Shown piece after piece: positions 51,673-61,108 of a stretch of 64,000 bases of DNA. Within the stretch, counting starts at the first letter, position 1; every line of letters begins with the position of its first letter. Both the position numbers and the translations under genes were made by a program. This stretch comes from Candidatus Binatia bacterium (GTDB lineage Bacteria > Desulfobacterota > Binatia > Bin18): contig JAJDTY010000044.1 of assembly GCA_022826945.1 (NCBI GenBank), positions 1-64,000 on the forward strand. The letters run 5' to 3'. The notes beneath the pieces were generated by a model. The model saw nothing but the letters and a program-made list of their open reading frames with translations, was not told the origin of the DNA and did no database searches.

Positions 51673-52484
51673 GACAACGGACGAGTTCCTCCTTCGTCTA
51701 CAACAAACCCCTGCGTGTTGTAAATTGCGCGGGCTTCGGGGCTCTGTAAAAAGTCGAGAAATCGGGCCGTGAGGGCGGGCCGCGGACGATTCTTGAGGGC
51801 CACGGCACAGTAGACGATCGGTTGGTGCAGGCTGGATGGAACCTCATACACGACCCGCACATGGTCTGAACTCATGGCATCTGTTCGGTACACAATGCCA
51901 ATGATGTTGGGATCAGATTCCACTAGGCCGAGGGTCGCCCGGACATCGGCGGTGGGAACGATTTTATCTTTGACGGCTTCCCAGACCGAGCGGTCTGCCG
52001 TTTCGACCGCCTGCAAGAAGGTCTTGGCATAGCGTCCGGCGGGCACCGCCTCGGGGTCAGCCAGAGTCAGGAAGGTGAATGTAAGCACGGGCAGCCTGCT
52101 GGGCGCGGACAACTGGAACCTCGCATCCTTCCGACTGATGAGCACCAGACGATTCGACAGAAAATTGCAGCGCGATTCAGGCAGGATCAAACCCGCCCTT
52201 TCGAGTACATCGACCCACTCCGGGTTCGCCGACAAAAAAACATCGGCCGCTGGAGCGGCACGAAGCTGCTGCGCGAGGGTATTGGACCCGGCAAAATTAT
52301 AGACTAGGTCAACCGCGTGTGCCTCAGAAAAGCGCGCACCAATGTCTCGGACAACATCGCGCAGGCTGGCAGCGGCAAACACCACGACCGCCGGCCTTTC
52401 CTGTTCGGACGAGCCGTTATGGCCACATCCTGCGGATAGCAGAATGAGTGCGAACACCGTGAACGCAAAACCAACAGGTTTCAC
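51669..52484 (-). CDS. modA: Molybdate-binding protein ModA (lipoprotein form)
   Basis: A 271-residue substrate-binding protein. Signal peptide FAFTVFALILLSAGC ends in lipobox SAGC, so it is a lipoprotein, while E. coli ModA is soluble. Then VVVFAAASLRDVVRDIGARF, VYNFAGSNTLAQQLRAAPAA and ADVFLSANPEWVD mark ModA. It ends YNTQGFVVDEG. GTG at 52484. It is the first gene of modABC; the divergent or upstream cysS shows no molybdate-sensing motif I recognise. Confidence 0.9.
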   Translation of the reverse strand: MKPVGFAFTVFALILLSAGCGHNGSSEQERPAVVVFAAASLRDVVRDIGARFSEAHAVDLVYNFAGSNTLAQQLRAAPAADVFLSANPEWVDVLERAGLILPESRCNFLSNRLVLISRKDARFQLSAPSRLPVLTFTFLTLADPEAVPAGRYAKTFLQAVETADRSVWEAVKDKIVPTADVRATLGLVESDPNIIGIVYRTDAMSSDHVRVVYEVPSSLHQPIVYCAVALKNRPRPALTARFLDFLQSPEARAIYNTQGFVVDEGGTRPLS

Positions 52485-52583
52485 CTTTGCACCGATCCGA
52501 ACCGACCTGGAGGGGGGAACATCTCTGTACGATGGTTAAGGAGGATTCACCTGTGGCGGACTCGACATGGCCCTTAGCGGCCC

Positions 52584-54005
52584 TTACTTCACCGTCCACG
52601 TCGTCCCCGTCGGACTGTCCTTGAGTAGAACGCCTTGCTCGGCAAGCTGTGCGCGAATCTCATCCGCCCGCTGAAAATTCTTCTCTTTCCGCGCTACAGC
52701 CCGCTCGTCTATCAGGGCCTCAATGACCTCGGGCGTGAGGCTGGCTTCAGCCAGACCGGTCTGCTTTTGACGCTCTAAAAATTGTGCAGGAGGTTCTTGA
52801 AGCAGGCCGAGGACCCCTCCCGTTTTTGCGATTTCAGATCGGAGTATTGCTGCCTCATCGATCTGGCCTGCGTCCAGTTTACGATTCATCTCGCGCACAC
52901 CGTCAAAGATCACACCGAGGGCGCGGGGAGTATTGCAGTCATCATCCATTGCCTCTCGGAAACGATTGACAAAGAAAGAGTCATCAGACACCTCCCCTAT
53001 CCCGGTGTCACCAATCGCTTCGTCGGTGCGGGCGAGCGTTTCATAGATACGCGCCAGTCCCTTTTCCGCCTCTGCCAGTTTTTGGGTCGAGAAATCAAGC
53101 GCCATTCGATAGTGAGACGAGAGCAAGACTTGACGCAAGACTTCCGGCGTAGAGACTTTGCTCAGCGCCGCCTCGATGGTCAAGAAATTGCCCAAGGATT
53201 TCGACATCTTTTCCTGCTCAACGGTCACCATGCCGTTATGCAGCCAGTAGCGAGCCAGGGCACAGCCCCTGGCCCCTTCGGACTGGGCGATCTCGTTTTC
53301 GTGATGGGGAAAAATCAGGTCGGCACCACCGCCGTGGATGTCGAAGGGCTGACCCAGATATTGGCTACTCATGGCCGAGCATTCGATATGCCAGCCAGGT
53401 CGGCCCTTGCCCCAGGGGCTGTCCCAGGCCGGCTCTCCGGGCTTGCTGGACTTCCACAGGGCGAAGTCCATGGGGTGACGCTTGCGCGTGTCCACTTCTA
53501 TGCGCGCCCCGGCCGCCATGTCTTCCAGACGCCGGTGGGCCAGCTTACCGTATGCGGCAAACCGGTCCACCGCATAATATACGTCCCCATCCACCGCATA
53601 GGCGAGTTGTTTAGCTTCGAGCTCCTGGATAAGGGCGAGCATAGCCGGAATGTGTTCGGTGGCCCGGGGTTCATGCGTAGGCGGCAGACAACGCAACGCC
53701 TGCATGTCGTTATTGTAATCCTGAATATAGGTTTCGGTCAGCTCTTCGGTCGAGATGCCCCGCTCGTTGGCGCGGTTGATAATCTTGTCATCCACGTCCG
53801 TAAAATTGCGGACAAAGGTCACCTCATAACCGGAGAATTGGAGATAACGATAGATGACATCAAAGGCGACAAAGGCCCGCGCATGGCCGATATGGGAGCG
53901 GTCGTACACCGTGACCCCACACACATACATGCGGGCTTTGCCAAGCGTAAGCGGAACGAACTCTTCTGCCTTTCCCGTCAGGGTGTTGTGAAAACGTAGG
54001 GCCAT
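52584..54005 (-). CDS. cysS: Cysteinyl-tRNA synthetase
   Basis: A 473-residue class I synthetase. [20 protein letters not shown] has the HIGH motif (HIGH) and the zinc-site cysteine; [15 protein letters not shown] is the zinc loop; [10 protein letters not shown] is KMSKS. It is standard length. Located on the minus strand between modA and acs with no clear functional link. Selenocysteine is not its substrate, which fits separate Sec machinery. Confidence 0.97.
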   Translation of the reverse strand: MALRFHNTLTGKAEEFVPLTLGKARMYVCGVTVYDRSHIGHARAFVAFDVIYRYLQFSGYEVTFVRNFTDVDDKIINRANERGISTEELTETYIQDYNNDMQALRCLPPTHEPRATEHIPAMLALIQELEAKQLAYAVDGDVYYAVDRFAAYGKLAHRRLEDMAAGARIEVDTRKRHPMDFALWKSSKPGEPAWDSPWGKGRPGWHIECSAMSSQYLGQPFDIHGGGADLIFPHHENEIAQSEGARGCALARYWLHNGMVTVEQEKMSKSLGNFLTIEAALSKVSTPEVLRQVLLSSHYRMALDFSTQKLAEAEKGLARIYETLARTDEAIGDTGIGEVSDDSFFVNRFREAMDDDCNTPRALGVIFDGVREMNRKLDAGQIDEAAILRSEIAKTGGVLGLLQEPPAQFLERQKQTGLAEASLTPEVIEALIDERAVARKEKNFQRADEIRAQLAEQGVLLKDSPTGTTWTVK

Positions 54006-54025
54006 ACGATTTGGCTCACCCCTGC

Positions 54026-55978
54026 CTAGAGCCGTCCCTCGACTAATTGATCGACCACGGAAGGATCGGCCAGGGTTGACGTGTCGCCGAGCTGATCGAT
54101 CGCGCCTTCGCCGATTTTCCGCAGGATACGCCGCATGATCTTTCCACTCCGCGTCTTGGGCAGCCCGTCGGCGAACTGCACCTTATCCGGGGTGGCGTGC
54201 GGGCCGATCTCTCGGCGGACCGTGTGATTCAGCTCTTTTACCATGTCCGGAGAGGACTGCTGTCCGGTCTTGAGTGTTACAAAGGCATAGATGCCCTGCC
54301 CTTTGAGATCGTGCGGCATCCCCACTACTGCGGCCTCGGCCACGGCCGGATGCTTGCCCAAGGCGCCTTCGATCTCGGCGGTTCCCAAACGGTGCCCGGA
54401 CACGTTGATCACGTCGTCCACCCGTCCGGTAATCCAGTAGTAGCCGTCTTCATCTCGCCGGCAGCCATCGCCCGAGAAATACTTGCCGGGGTAGCTGGAG
54501 AAATAAGTCTGAATAAAGCGTTCGTGGTCACCGTACACCGTGCGCATAATGCCCGGCCACGGGAACTTGAGGCATAAATTCCCGGAGACACCGTTGCCTT
54601 CGATCTCCGTGCCTTGATCGTCTACCAGACAGGGCTGAACGCCAAAGAAGGGCCGCGTGGCCGACCCAGGCTTGGTTTTGGTTGCTCCTGGGAGGGGAGT
54701 GATCAGAATTCCGCCGGTTTCGGTCTGCCACCAAGTATCGACAATTGGGCAGCGTTCTTGGCCGATAGCCTGAAAATACCAGTGCCATTCGGGGCTCTTG
54801 ATCGGCTCTCCGACCGTACCGAGAATGCGCAGACTCGACAGGTCATACTTGGCCGGCCATGAGTCGCCTTCCTTCATCAGCGCGCGGAGCGCGGTTGGCG
54901 CGGTGTAGAAAATATTAATCTTATGCTGCTCGACAATCTGCCAGAAACGACCGAAATCCGGGTAATTAGGGACTCCCTCGAACATCAGGGTCGTCGCCCG
55001 GTTCGCCATCGGACCGTAGACGATATAGCTATGCCCGGTCACCCAACCAATATCGGCCGTACACCAGTAGATATCCCCCGGCCGATAGTCGAACACATAG
55101 CGGTGGGTCATGGAGGCGTAGACCAGATAGCCCCCCGTCGTATGCAGCACGCCCTTGGGCTTACCGGTCGATCCGGAGGTGTACAGGATGAATAACGGAT
55201 CTTCCGCGTCCATGGATTCCGGTTCACACGTCGGCGGCTGCGTTGCCACCTGCTCGTGCCACCACACGTCGCGGCCTGCCTGCATGGGGACCTCGTGTCC
55301 GGTGCGTCGGACGACAACCACATGCTCAATCGACGGGCATTCAGCCACTGCGGTATCGGCGTTGGTCTTCATGGGGATATCGTTCTTCGCCCCACGCAGT
55401 CCTGTATCTTGAGTAATCAACAGCGTACATTCCGAGTCTTGAATACGGTCACGCAGGGAATCCGGTGAAAATGCGCCAAACACGATGGAGTGGACCGCCC
55501 CAATCCGCGTACACGCCAGCATAGCCACCGGTAGTTCGGGGATCATCTGCATGTAGATACACACGCGATCCCCTTTTTTCACGCCGAGCGCCCTGAGCGC
55601 ATTGGCAAACTGGCAGACCTGATCCAAAAGCTCGGTGTATGAAAACTTTTGGCTTTCGTCCTGATTATTGCCCTGCCAGATAAGAGCGGTCTGGTCGCCG
55701 GCCCCGGCGTTAACATGCCGGTCCAGGCAATTATACGAGACATTAAGCTTCCCGTTGAGAAACCATTTAATATCAGCCTTGTGAAAATCCCACTCCAGGA
55801 CCTTGTCCCATTTTTGAAACCACTCAACCTGTTTTTCGGCGTGTTCTGCCCAGAACCCTTCCGGGTCACGGACTGAGCGCTCGTACATCTGCTGATACGT
55901 CTCTGGATCAATGGCAGTCTGCCCCTGTACAGCAGTCGGAATATCATAGGTCAGGTCACCGCTTTGTTCGTCTGCCAT
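54026..55978 (-). CDS. acs: Acetyl-CoA synthetase
   Basis: A 650-residue AMP-forming acetyl-CoA synthetase. [20 protein letters not shown] is the ATP loop, [17 protein letters not shown] the adenylate site, and the C-terminal [15 protein letters not shown] contains the lysine acetylated by Pat-type acyltransferases. It makes acetyl-CoA from acetate. ATG at 55978 has GGAGG 5 bases upstream; a longer start at 56008 lacks one. Hairpins lie between it and the DHH gene. Confidence 0.97.
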   Translation of the reverse strand: MADEQSGDLTYDIPTAVQGQTAIDPETYQQMYERSVRDPEGFWAEHAEKQVEWFQKWDKVLEWDFHKADIKWFLNGKLNVSYNCLDRHVNAGAGDQTALIWQGNNQDESQKFSYTELLDQVCQFANALRALGVKKGDRVCIYMQMIPELPVAMLACTRIGAVHSIVFGAFSPDSLRDRIQDSECTLLITQDTGLRGAKNDIPMKTNADTAVAECPSIEHVVVVRRTGHEVPMQAGRDVWWHEQVATQPPTCEPESMDAEDPLFILYTSGSTGKPKGVLHTTGGYLVYASMTHRYVFDYRPGDIYWCTADIGWVTGHSYIVYGPMANRATTLMFEGVPNYPDFGRFWQIVEQHKINIFYTAPTALRALMKEGDSWPAKYDLSSLRILGTVGEPIKSPEWHWYFQAIGQERCPIVDTWWQTETGGILITPLPGATKTKPGSATRPFFGVQPCLVDDQGTEIEGNGVSGNLCLKFPWPGIMRTVYGDHERFIQTYFSSYPGKYFSGDGCRRDEDGYYWITGRVDDVINVSGHRLGTAEIEGALGKHPAVAEAAVVGMPHDLKGQGIYAFVTLKTGQQSSPDMVKELNHTVRREIGPHATPDKVQFADGLPKTRSGKIMRRILRKIGEGAIDQLGDTSTLADPSVVDQLVEGRL

Positions 55979-56041
55979 GATGGCCTCCTGTCTTTCACTC
56001 TGCGTCACATTCTGCGTAACCGGATTGGCTCATAGCGTACA

Positions 56042-56080
56042 TCTTCAGGAGAGGGGTACTGACAAAACCTCTCCTGAAGA
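56042..56080. repeat. Perfect 13-bp inverted repeat upstream of acs
   Basis: Arms TCTTCAGGAGAGG/CCTCTCCTGAAGA around a 13-base loop, between the DHH gene stop (56149, minus) and acs start (55978). No T-run; it could end the DHH transcript or regulate acs. Confidence 0.55.
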
Positions 56081-56083
56081 CGC

Positions 56084-56130
56084 CGCGTCCCTCCCGGTGG
56101 CCTGGGCTCATCGCCTTGAGGGACGACGCG
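56084..56130. repeat. Imperfect hairpin downstream of DHH gene
   Basis: Arms CGCGTCCCTC and GAGGGACGACGCG (two-base bulge) about 24 bases apart, 19 bases after the DHH stop on the minus strand; with the 13-bp repeat it makes a double hairpin. Confidence 0.4.
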
Positions 56131-56148
56131 ACCAAGGATGTCACCGGT

Positions 56149-57288
56149 TTATTCTTTAATGCCGAGTGCCTTGAAGAAGCGCTCCTGCACAACGCTACAG
56201 GTCATTTCGTAGAGCATATCCCTATTGGGCGATTGTGCCAGGAAGCCGAGCGGGATTTGAAAGCCACCCTTATCCTTGATGTTTCCACCACCGTAGTAGG
56301 ACTTTCGGTCTTCATCCACACCAAAAAGTTTCTTCAAAAACGCATCAGGGTTCACGGTATCGCTCCGTGTACGGAGCGAGCCATCGACCGTCTTGCCATC
56401 CACAATACCGAACACAAGAACGGTGTCTGTGCCTTCTCGCTGGAGCAGGAATTCTGCAACCTGGGGGATGCCATCGCGATGCTCGCCCCGCACAAATCCC
56501 ACATCGGTAAACACAAAAGAATCAAACACCTGCTTCCGCTCCAGGGCTTTTTGAATCATATCCATGACAATCGGCGGCAGCGATTTTTCCGAAATCGTCT
56601 TGAGGAGGGGTTGATCCACGCACGGCCATAAATACGCTGCGGCCTCAAATTCCAATCGACTGGCCTCAACCAGCGCCATGGTATCAGAACGAATGCCGTG
56701 CATGAGCGCGGTTGCCAGTCGCACCTGATCAGTCTCGCCAGGATTCAGTCCGTCGGGATACTGCGCCCGTAAATATTCGGTATAGATGGCGCAGGTCGAG
56801 GCCGCATCCTCTCGGATATCAACAAATTCGGCCAGCGGAGTCCCCAGACGACGGTGATGGTCGATAAAGGAGAGAAGGGTCTTGCCGCCAAGCTTATCCG
56901 AAATCGGTGTCTCTGGATTTTGGGTATCAACCAGCGCGTAGGCAGAATATGGCGTGAGGTCGAATTCCTCATCATAGAGTTGCAGGTCGATCTCAAGGCG
57001 CTTCACCAGCGCGCGATTTTCGTGGTGGCTGACCTCATGAAAGCACAGCAGCGTGGCTTCGATGTCGAACTCTTTCGCCAAGAACTGATGCGCCAGACCG
57101 GAAGCGATATTATCAGGATCGGGGTAGCCCACCAGGATGATGAGGATTTTTTCTCCATGGTGGCGGGCCAATATCTCACGTAATTTTTTCCACTGCTTTT
57201 TTGGCGAGTCTTGCTCAGCAACAGCACTGTCTTCAACAACCCGTAGCGGGGGTTCTTCCACAGGTGATACGCCAACAGCGTTTGCCAT
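56149..57288 (-). CDS. DHH-family phosphoesterase
   Basis: A 379-residue protein of the DHH superfamily. LVGYPDPDNIASGLAHQFLA gives the first metal-binding Asp loop, LVDTQNPETP the next aspartate, and SFIDHHRRLGTP the DHH triad motif. The C-terminal DHHA1-like region (FVFTDVGFVRGEHRDGIPQV) follows. Such enzymes degrade short RNA, pAp or cyclic dinucleotides; NrnA/GdpP-like activity is possible. ATG at 57288 with GGAGG about 7 bases upstream. Divergent from mlaE. Confidence 0.85.
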   Translation of the reverse strand: MANAVGVSPVEEPPLRVVEDSAVAEQDSPKKQWKKLREILARHHGEKILIILVGYPDPDNIASGLAHQFLAKEFDIEATLLCFHEVSHHENRALVKRLEIDLQLYDEEFDLTPYSAYALVDTQNPETPISDKLGGKTLLSFIDHHRRLGTPLAEFVDIREDAASTCAIYTEYLRAQYPDGLNPGETDQVRLATALMHGIRSDTMALVEASRLEFEAAAYLWPCVDQPLLKTISEKSLPPIVMDMIQKALERKQVFDSFVFTDVGFVRGEHRDGIPQVAEFLLQREGTDTVLVFGIVDGKTVDGSLRTRSDTVNPDAFLKKLFGVDEDRKSYYGGGNIKDKGGFQIPLGFLAQSPNRDMLYEMTCSVVQERFFKALGIKE

Positions 57289-57322
57289 AGTGTTTCCTCC
57301 ACATGCCGCAGACAATAGGAGA

Positions 57323-57352
57323 AGCATACCCCTCTTTTGGTCCATCTGACAA
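57323..57352 (-). promoter_or_regulatory. Candidate promoter of the DHH gene
   Basis: Minus strand: -35 TTGTCA (5 of 6), 18-base spacer, -10 TATGCT (4 of 6), about 35 bases before the ATG at 57288. Confidence 0.4.
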
Positions 57353-57510
57353 GAGGACCACACCTCTCTTTCGACCCTCCCCGAGCGGGGGACTCTACTT
57401 GAGTCAACGGCGCGCCTATGGTAGGGGACGTGTCATCGTTAGAGAGGCTTCAGTCTCAACGCGACCGCGGCCAGCCCGCTCGTTACACGCCCAATGAGAA
57501 AGGAAGAGGA

Positions 57511-58281
57511 GTGCTCCGCTTTGTACGCTCGTGTGGGCGCCTAACCCTCAGCACCCTGCGCGAAATGGGTCGCATGGGGATTTTTCTTGGCACAACCCTG
57601 GTCGATATCTTTCGCCCTCCCCTGCAAGGCAGTCAGCTTGTCCGCCGGATTTACTTTATCGGCAGCCGCTCTCTCCTGCTCATCGTCTTTACCGGAGCCT
57701 TTACGGGTATGGTCGTTGCCCTACAGGGATATATTGCCCTGCGGCGCTTTGGGGGCGAAGAGGCGCTGGGTCCTATGGTCGGACTGAGTCTCATTCGTGA
57801 GCTTGGCCCGGTCCTGTCTGCACTGATGATCACAGCCCGTGCAGGCTCGGCTCTGACCGCAGAACTCGGGATTATGCGTATTACCGAGCAAATAGACGCA
57901 CTCGAAGTCATGGCCCTCAACCCCATCAAGTATTTAGTGGTCCCCATTTTTCTAGCGGCCTGCATTACTTTTCCCCTTTTGAATAGCGTGTTTGTGACGG
58001 TTGGCATTTATGGCGGCTATATTGTCGGCGTTGAGTTACTGGGCGGCAGTTCGGGGGCGTATTTTACGCAGATGAGTAATGCGGCGGATTCCAGCGATAT
58101 TTGGATGGGCGTGTATAAATCGCTCTCGTTCGGCGTGATTGTTGCCTGGGTGAGCTGTTTTAAGGGATTCTATGCCGCACATGGGGCCGAGGGGGTCAGT
58201 CACGCCACAACGCAATCCGTTGTGATGTGTGCGGTTTTGATCCTGGTGTGGGATTATTTCATTGGTTCGGTCCTCGTGTAA
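57511..58281 (+). CDS. mlaE: Lipid ABC transporter permease MlaE
   Basis: A 256-residue permease with five helices. FIGSRSLLLIVFTGAFTGMV, GPVLSALMITARAGSALTAE and the EIGTMRxxEQIDALEVM-like segment (LGIMRITEQIDALEVMALNP) are MlaE/TrbA-family hallmarks. It moves phospholipids across the inner membrane with MlaF and MlaD. GTG at 57511 is chosen for AAAGGA 6 bases upstream and a typical length; the frame extends to an ATG at 57418. First gene of the Mla operon, divergent from the DHH gene. Confidence 0.9.
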   Translation: MLRFVRSCGRLTLSTLREMGRMGIFLGTTLVDIFRPPLQGSQLVRRIYFIGSRSLLLIVFTGAFTGMVVALQGYIALRRFGGEEALGPMVGLSLIRELGPVLSALMITARAGSALTAELGIMRITEQIDALEVMALNPIKYLVVPIFLAACITFPLLNSVFVTVGIYGGYIVGVELLGGSSGAYFTQMSNAADSSDIWMGVYKSLSFGVIVAWVSCFKGFYAAHGAEGVSHATTQSVVMCAVLILVWDYFIGSVLV

Positions 58282-58311
58282 CCAGATGAAGCCAGCATTG
58301 AGCATTGTCGC

Positions 58312-59058
58312 ATGATCCGCCTCGTTAATGTCTATAAATCCTTTGGCAGCCAACAGGTCTTGTCCGGGCTGAATCTCGATATCCCCGACCGAGCGGTGTA
58401 CGTCGTGGTCGGGGTCAGCGGAGCCGGGAAAAGCTGCTTGCTCAAGCATCTGATCGGCTTAATGCGTCCCGATTCCGGGCAGGTTTGGATAGACGATATA
58501 GAGATTACCAGCTTGGGACGACGATCTCTCAATCGAGTTCGGAACCGGTTTGGCATGCTCTTCCAGGGCGGGGCACTGTTCGATTCCATGTCCGTGTATG
58601 ACAACGTCGCCTTTCCTCTACGTGAAAAAACGCGAAAAAGCGAAGCCGAGATTCGGGACAAAGTCCATGAACGCCTTTTCCAAGTCGGGCTCGCCGGTGT
58701 AGATGCCAAATTCCCTTCCGAGTTGTCAGGTGGAATGCGTAAACGTGCGGCCCTCGCTCGCTCGCTCGTCTCCGATCCTGAGATCCTCTTGTTTGATGAA
58801 CCGACAACCGGCCTTGACCCCATCCGGGTCAATGCCATTCACCGCCTTATTCTTGACCTCCATCAGTTGCTGGGCTTTACCGCGGTTGTCGTCAGCCACG
58901 AGATTCCTGCGGTCTTTTCTCTAGCCACCCATATCGCTATGCTACATGGAGGGGTGATTGTTGAGTCCGGTTCGCCCAGCGCTCTGCAGGCGTCGGATAA
59001 TCCGATCGTGCGGCAGTTTATGAGCGGCCAACTCGAAGGTCCTATCGATGTGTACTAA
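58312..59058 (+). CDS. mlaF: Lipid ABC transporter ATPase MlaF
   Basis: A 248-residue ABC ATPase. Walker A GVSGAGKSCLLKHLIG, Q loop FQGGALFDSMSVYDNVAF, signature ELSGGMRKRAALARSLV and Walker B ILLFDEPTTGLDPI are diagnostic of the Mkl/MlaF type. It powers MlaE. It lies 30 bases after mlaE and 18 before mlaD. Confidence 0.95.
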   Translation: MIRLVNVYKSFGSQQVLSGLNLDIPDRAVYVVVGVSGAGKSCLLKHLIGLMRPDSGQVWIDDIEITSLGRRSLNRVRNRFGMLFQGGALFDSMSVYDNVAFPLREKTRKSEAEIRDKVHERLFQVGLAGVDAKFPSELSGGMRKRAALARSLVSDPEILLFDEPTTGLDPIRVNAIHRLILDLHQLLGFTAVVVSHEIPAVFSLATHIAMLHGGVIVESGSPSALQASDNPIVRQFMSGQLEGPIDVY

Positions 59059-59076
59059 AATCCGAGTTCGGAACGT

Positions 59077-59613
59077 ATGAAGGCTGACGCAGAACTGCTT
59101 TTTGGCACGCTTTTGCTTGGTCTATGTGGCCTTCTGGGATATCTTTCCCTACAGCTCGGCCAAGTTGAGCTGGGCTCTGACAGCTATCCCGTGTATGCGG
59201 ATTTTATTACGGCAGGCGGACTGCAAGACGGAGCAGTTATCGAACTCGCAGGAGTGGAAATAGGCAGAGTCGAACGCGTTCGGTTGGCTAATTACAAAGC
59301 CCGCGTCACCCTGAAAATTCGGAACGATATTGCATTACGGGAAGACACACAGGCGGCAATCAAAACCAAGGGACTGATTGGCGAACGCTATATCGTCATT
59401 ACGCCGGGCTATTCCTCCACCACCATTGTCCCCGGAGGGACTATTGACAAGACGCTAGAGCCGGTCGACATTCAAGAATTAATAGGGAAATTCATTTTCG
59501 GCAATGTAGGGAACACTCAGGCTCCGGAGCAGACAACGGAAAGTGACCCGGATCGCCAGAACGGCGGGGAGGATACGGATCTGTGGTCGCTCGGTCTTGA
59601 TGAGCCCTCGTGA
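59077..59613 (+). CDS. mlaD: Lipid-binding MCE protein MlaD
   Basis: A 178-residue inner-membrane MCE protein. N-terminal helix LLFGTLLLGLCGLLGYLSLQ, then the MCE domain (VYADFITAGGLQDGAVIELA, VEIGRVERVRL, IKTKGLIGERYIVITPG). It forms the hexameric periplasmic lipid ring on MlaFE. The acidic, glycine-rich C-terminus is a short tail. Same operon. Confidence 0.93.
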   Translation: MKADAELLFGTLLLGLCGLLGYLSLQLGQVELGSDSYPVYADFITAGGLQDGAVIELAGVEIGRVERVRLANYKARVTLKIRNDIALREDTQAAIKTKGLIGERYIVITPGYSSTTIVPGGTIDKTLEPVDIQELIGKFIFGNVGNTQAPEQTTESDPDRQNGGEDTDLWSLGLDEPS

Positions 59614-59631
59614 GCCTATAAGGGGGGGAGG

Positions 59632-60381
59632 ATGCTGAAAAAACTGGTACTAGTCGTGAGCATAGTGGGGATAGTCCAGGCTGGATTCTCCCTCACCGGG
59701 GCCTGGGCACAAATGGGGAGCGCGGGACAGGATGAGGTGGCTCCCCAGCCTATTGCCGATCCGTTTGAACCTTTTAACCAGGCAATGCTCAGCTTCAACC
59801 TCAAGCTGGACGAGTATATTCTGCACCCAGTTGCCAGCGGCTATGCTGCCATCCTTCCGCTCGGTGCCCGGCAGGGGGTGGGACGCTTCTTTCACAATAT
59901 CAATATTGCCCCACGGCTTGGTAATAAACTCCTGCAAATGAAATTAGTCGGAGCCGGCAAGGAGGTCGGTCGCTTCGTCATCAATACCACCCTCGGCGGC
60001 CTGGGGTTTTTTGACGCCGCGGGCAGTTGGTTCGGCTTGGAAGCCGGCCATGCCGACTTCGGACAAACATTGGCACAGTACGGCATCTCCCCCGGCCCGT
60101 ATCTGGTCTTGCCCTTCTTCGGCCCCTCAACCGTTCGAGATGCGGTCGGTCTCGGTGTTGACGGCGCCATGCAACCCATGAACTATCTCTTACCAACGTA
60201 TCCCGAGACCATCGCAGCACGGGGCGGCTGGGTGATGGGCAACGCGGTCAACTTCCGCTCGCTCAATCTTGAATTGTTCGAGAATGTTGACCGGTTTTCT
60301 GTTGATCTGTACGGCGCCGTTCAAGATGGCTACCTCCAACAACGCGAGCGGGTTGTCCAGGACGCGCTCTCGGAGCAGTAG
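59632..60381 (+). CDS. mlaA: Lipid transport protein MlaA/VacJ (no lipobox)
   Basis: A 249-residue VacJ-family protein. ADPFEPFNQAMLSFNLKLDE and ARQGVGRFFHNINIAPRLGN, GRFVINTTLGGLGFFDAAG and TLAQYGISPGPYLVLPFFGP are family blocks. The signal peptide MLKKLVLVVSIVGIVQAGF ends at AWAQ with no cysteine, so it is not a lipoprotein as in E. coli. Encoding MlaA within the operon is common outside enterics. 18 bases after mlaD. Confidence 0.92.
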   Translation: MLKKLVLVVSIVGIVQAGFSLTGAWAQMGSAGQDEVAPQPIADPFEPFNQAMLSFNLKLDEYILHPVASGYAAILPLGARQGVGRFFHNINIAPRLGNKLLQMKLVGAGKEVGRFVINTTLGGLGFFDAAGSWFGLEAGHADFGQTLAQYGISPGPYLVLPFFGPSTVRDAVGLGVDGAMQPMNYLLPTYPETIAARGGWVMGNAVNFRSLNLELFENVDRFSVDLYGAVQDGYLQQRERVVQDALSEQ

Positions 60382-60392
60382 GAATCCGACCC

Positions 60393-61040
60393 ATGAAACT
60401 GCCACGACTTCTCTTCCTGCTGACGCTTGGCGGCCTCACACTCTTGTTCCTGCCGATACGAGGGTTGACGACAGACTCCCCACTGGAAGCCGTTCGTTCC
60501 ACCACCAATCGAGTTGTCCTGGTTCTCAAGGCCCCAGAGAATCGAGGCCCTCACCTGCGAGAGAAGCGCATCAAGCAAGTCAGCGAAATTGTTCGGCCCT
60601 TGTTTGACCGACGAGAGGTTGCCCGGCGAACCCTGGGTGTGTACTGGCGTGACCGGACAGAGGAGCAGCGTGAAGAATTCATCGAGATCTTTACCGAGTT
60701 GATCGAAAAATCCTATGGGGAAACCTTTGACAAGCAGGCTGAAAAATATCTGGATCAAGTAGAGTTTTTGTACGATCAGGAGACGATTGACGGGAACTTT
60801 GCCGAAGTCAACACGCGTATCTTCGTTCCTTCTCAGAAGAAGCATTTTTCGATTAATTACCGTCTGCATCAGGTCGATGGGCAGTGGCTCATCTATGACG
60901 TTGTCGTAGAGAATGTCAGTATGGTCCGGAACTTTCGCACGCAATTTTATCGTATTATCGGGAAGGGCTCTTATGAAGAATTAGTGCGGAAGCTCCAGGC
61001 GAAACTCAGACAAATGGACGCCACCCGCTCCCCTTCTTAG
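60393..61040 (+). CDS. mlaC: Periplasmic lipid carrier MlaC
   Basis: A 215-residue Tol-tox/MlaC protein. Signal peptide LPRLLFLLTLGGLTLLF, then the helix-rich carrier domain with RREVARRTLGVYWRDRTEEQ and FIEIFTELIEKSYGETFDKQ, and VDGQWLIYDVVVENVSMVRN. It ferries phospholipids between MlaA and MlaFED. 11 bases after mlaA; last gene of the Mla operon. Confidence 0.93.
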   Translation: MKLPRLLFLLTLGGLTLLFLPIRGLTTDSPLEAVRSTTNRVVLVLKAPENRGPHLREKRIKQVSEIVRPLFDRREVARRTLGVYWRDRTEEQREEFIEIFTELIEKSYGETFDKQAEKYLDQVEFLYDQETIDGNFAEVNTRIFVPSQKKHFSINYRLHQVDGQWLIYDVVVENVSMVRNFRTQFYRIIGKGSYEELVRKLQAKLRQMDATRSPS

Positions 61041-61108
61041 GCCTGCGGTGGACCTCATACGATCCGCAGGTTCCGCGTAGCGTCTCGCGCACCACACAGA
61101 TTCCAACC

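Noticed and set aside
56149-57363. Start of the DHH gene at 57363
   Set aside because: The first 25 residues lack a ribosome site, whereas ATG at 57288 has GGAGG about 7 bases upstream.
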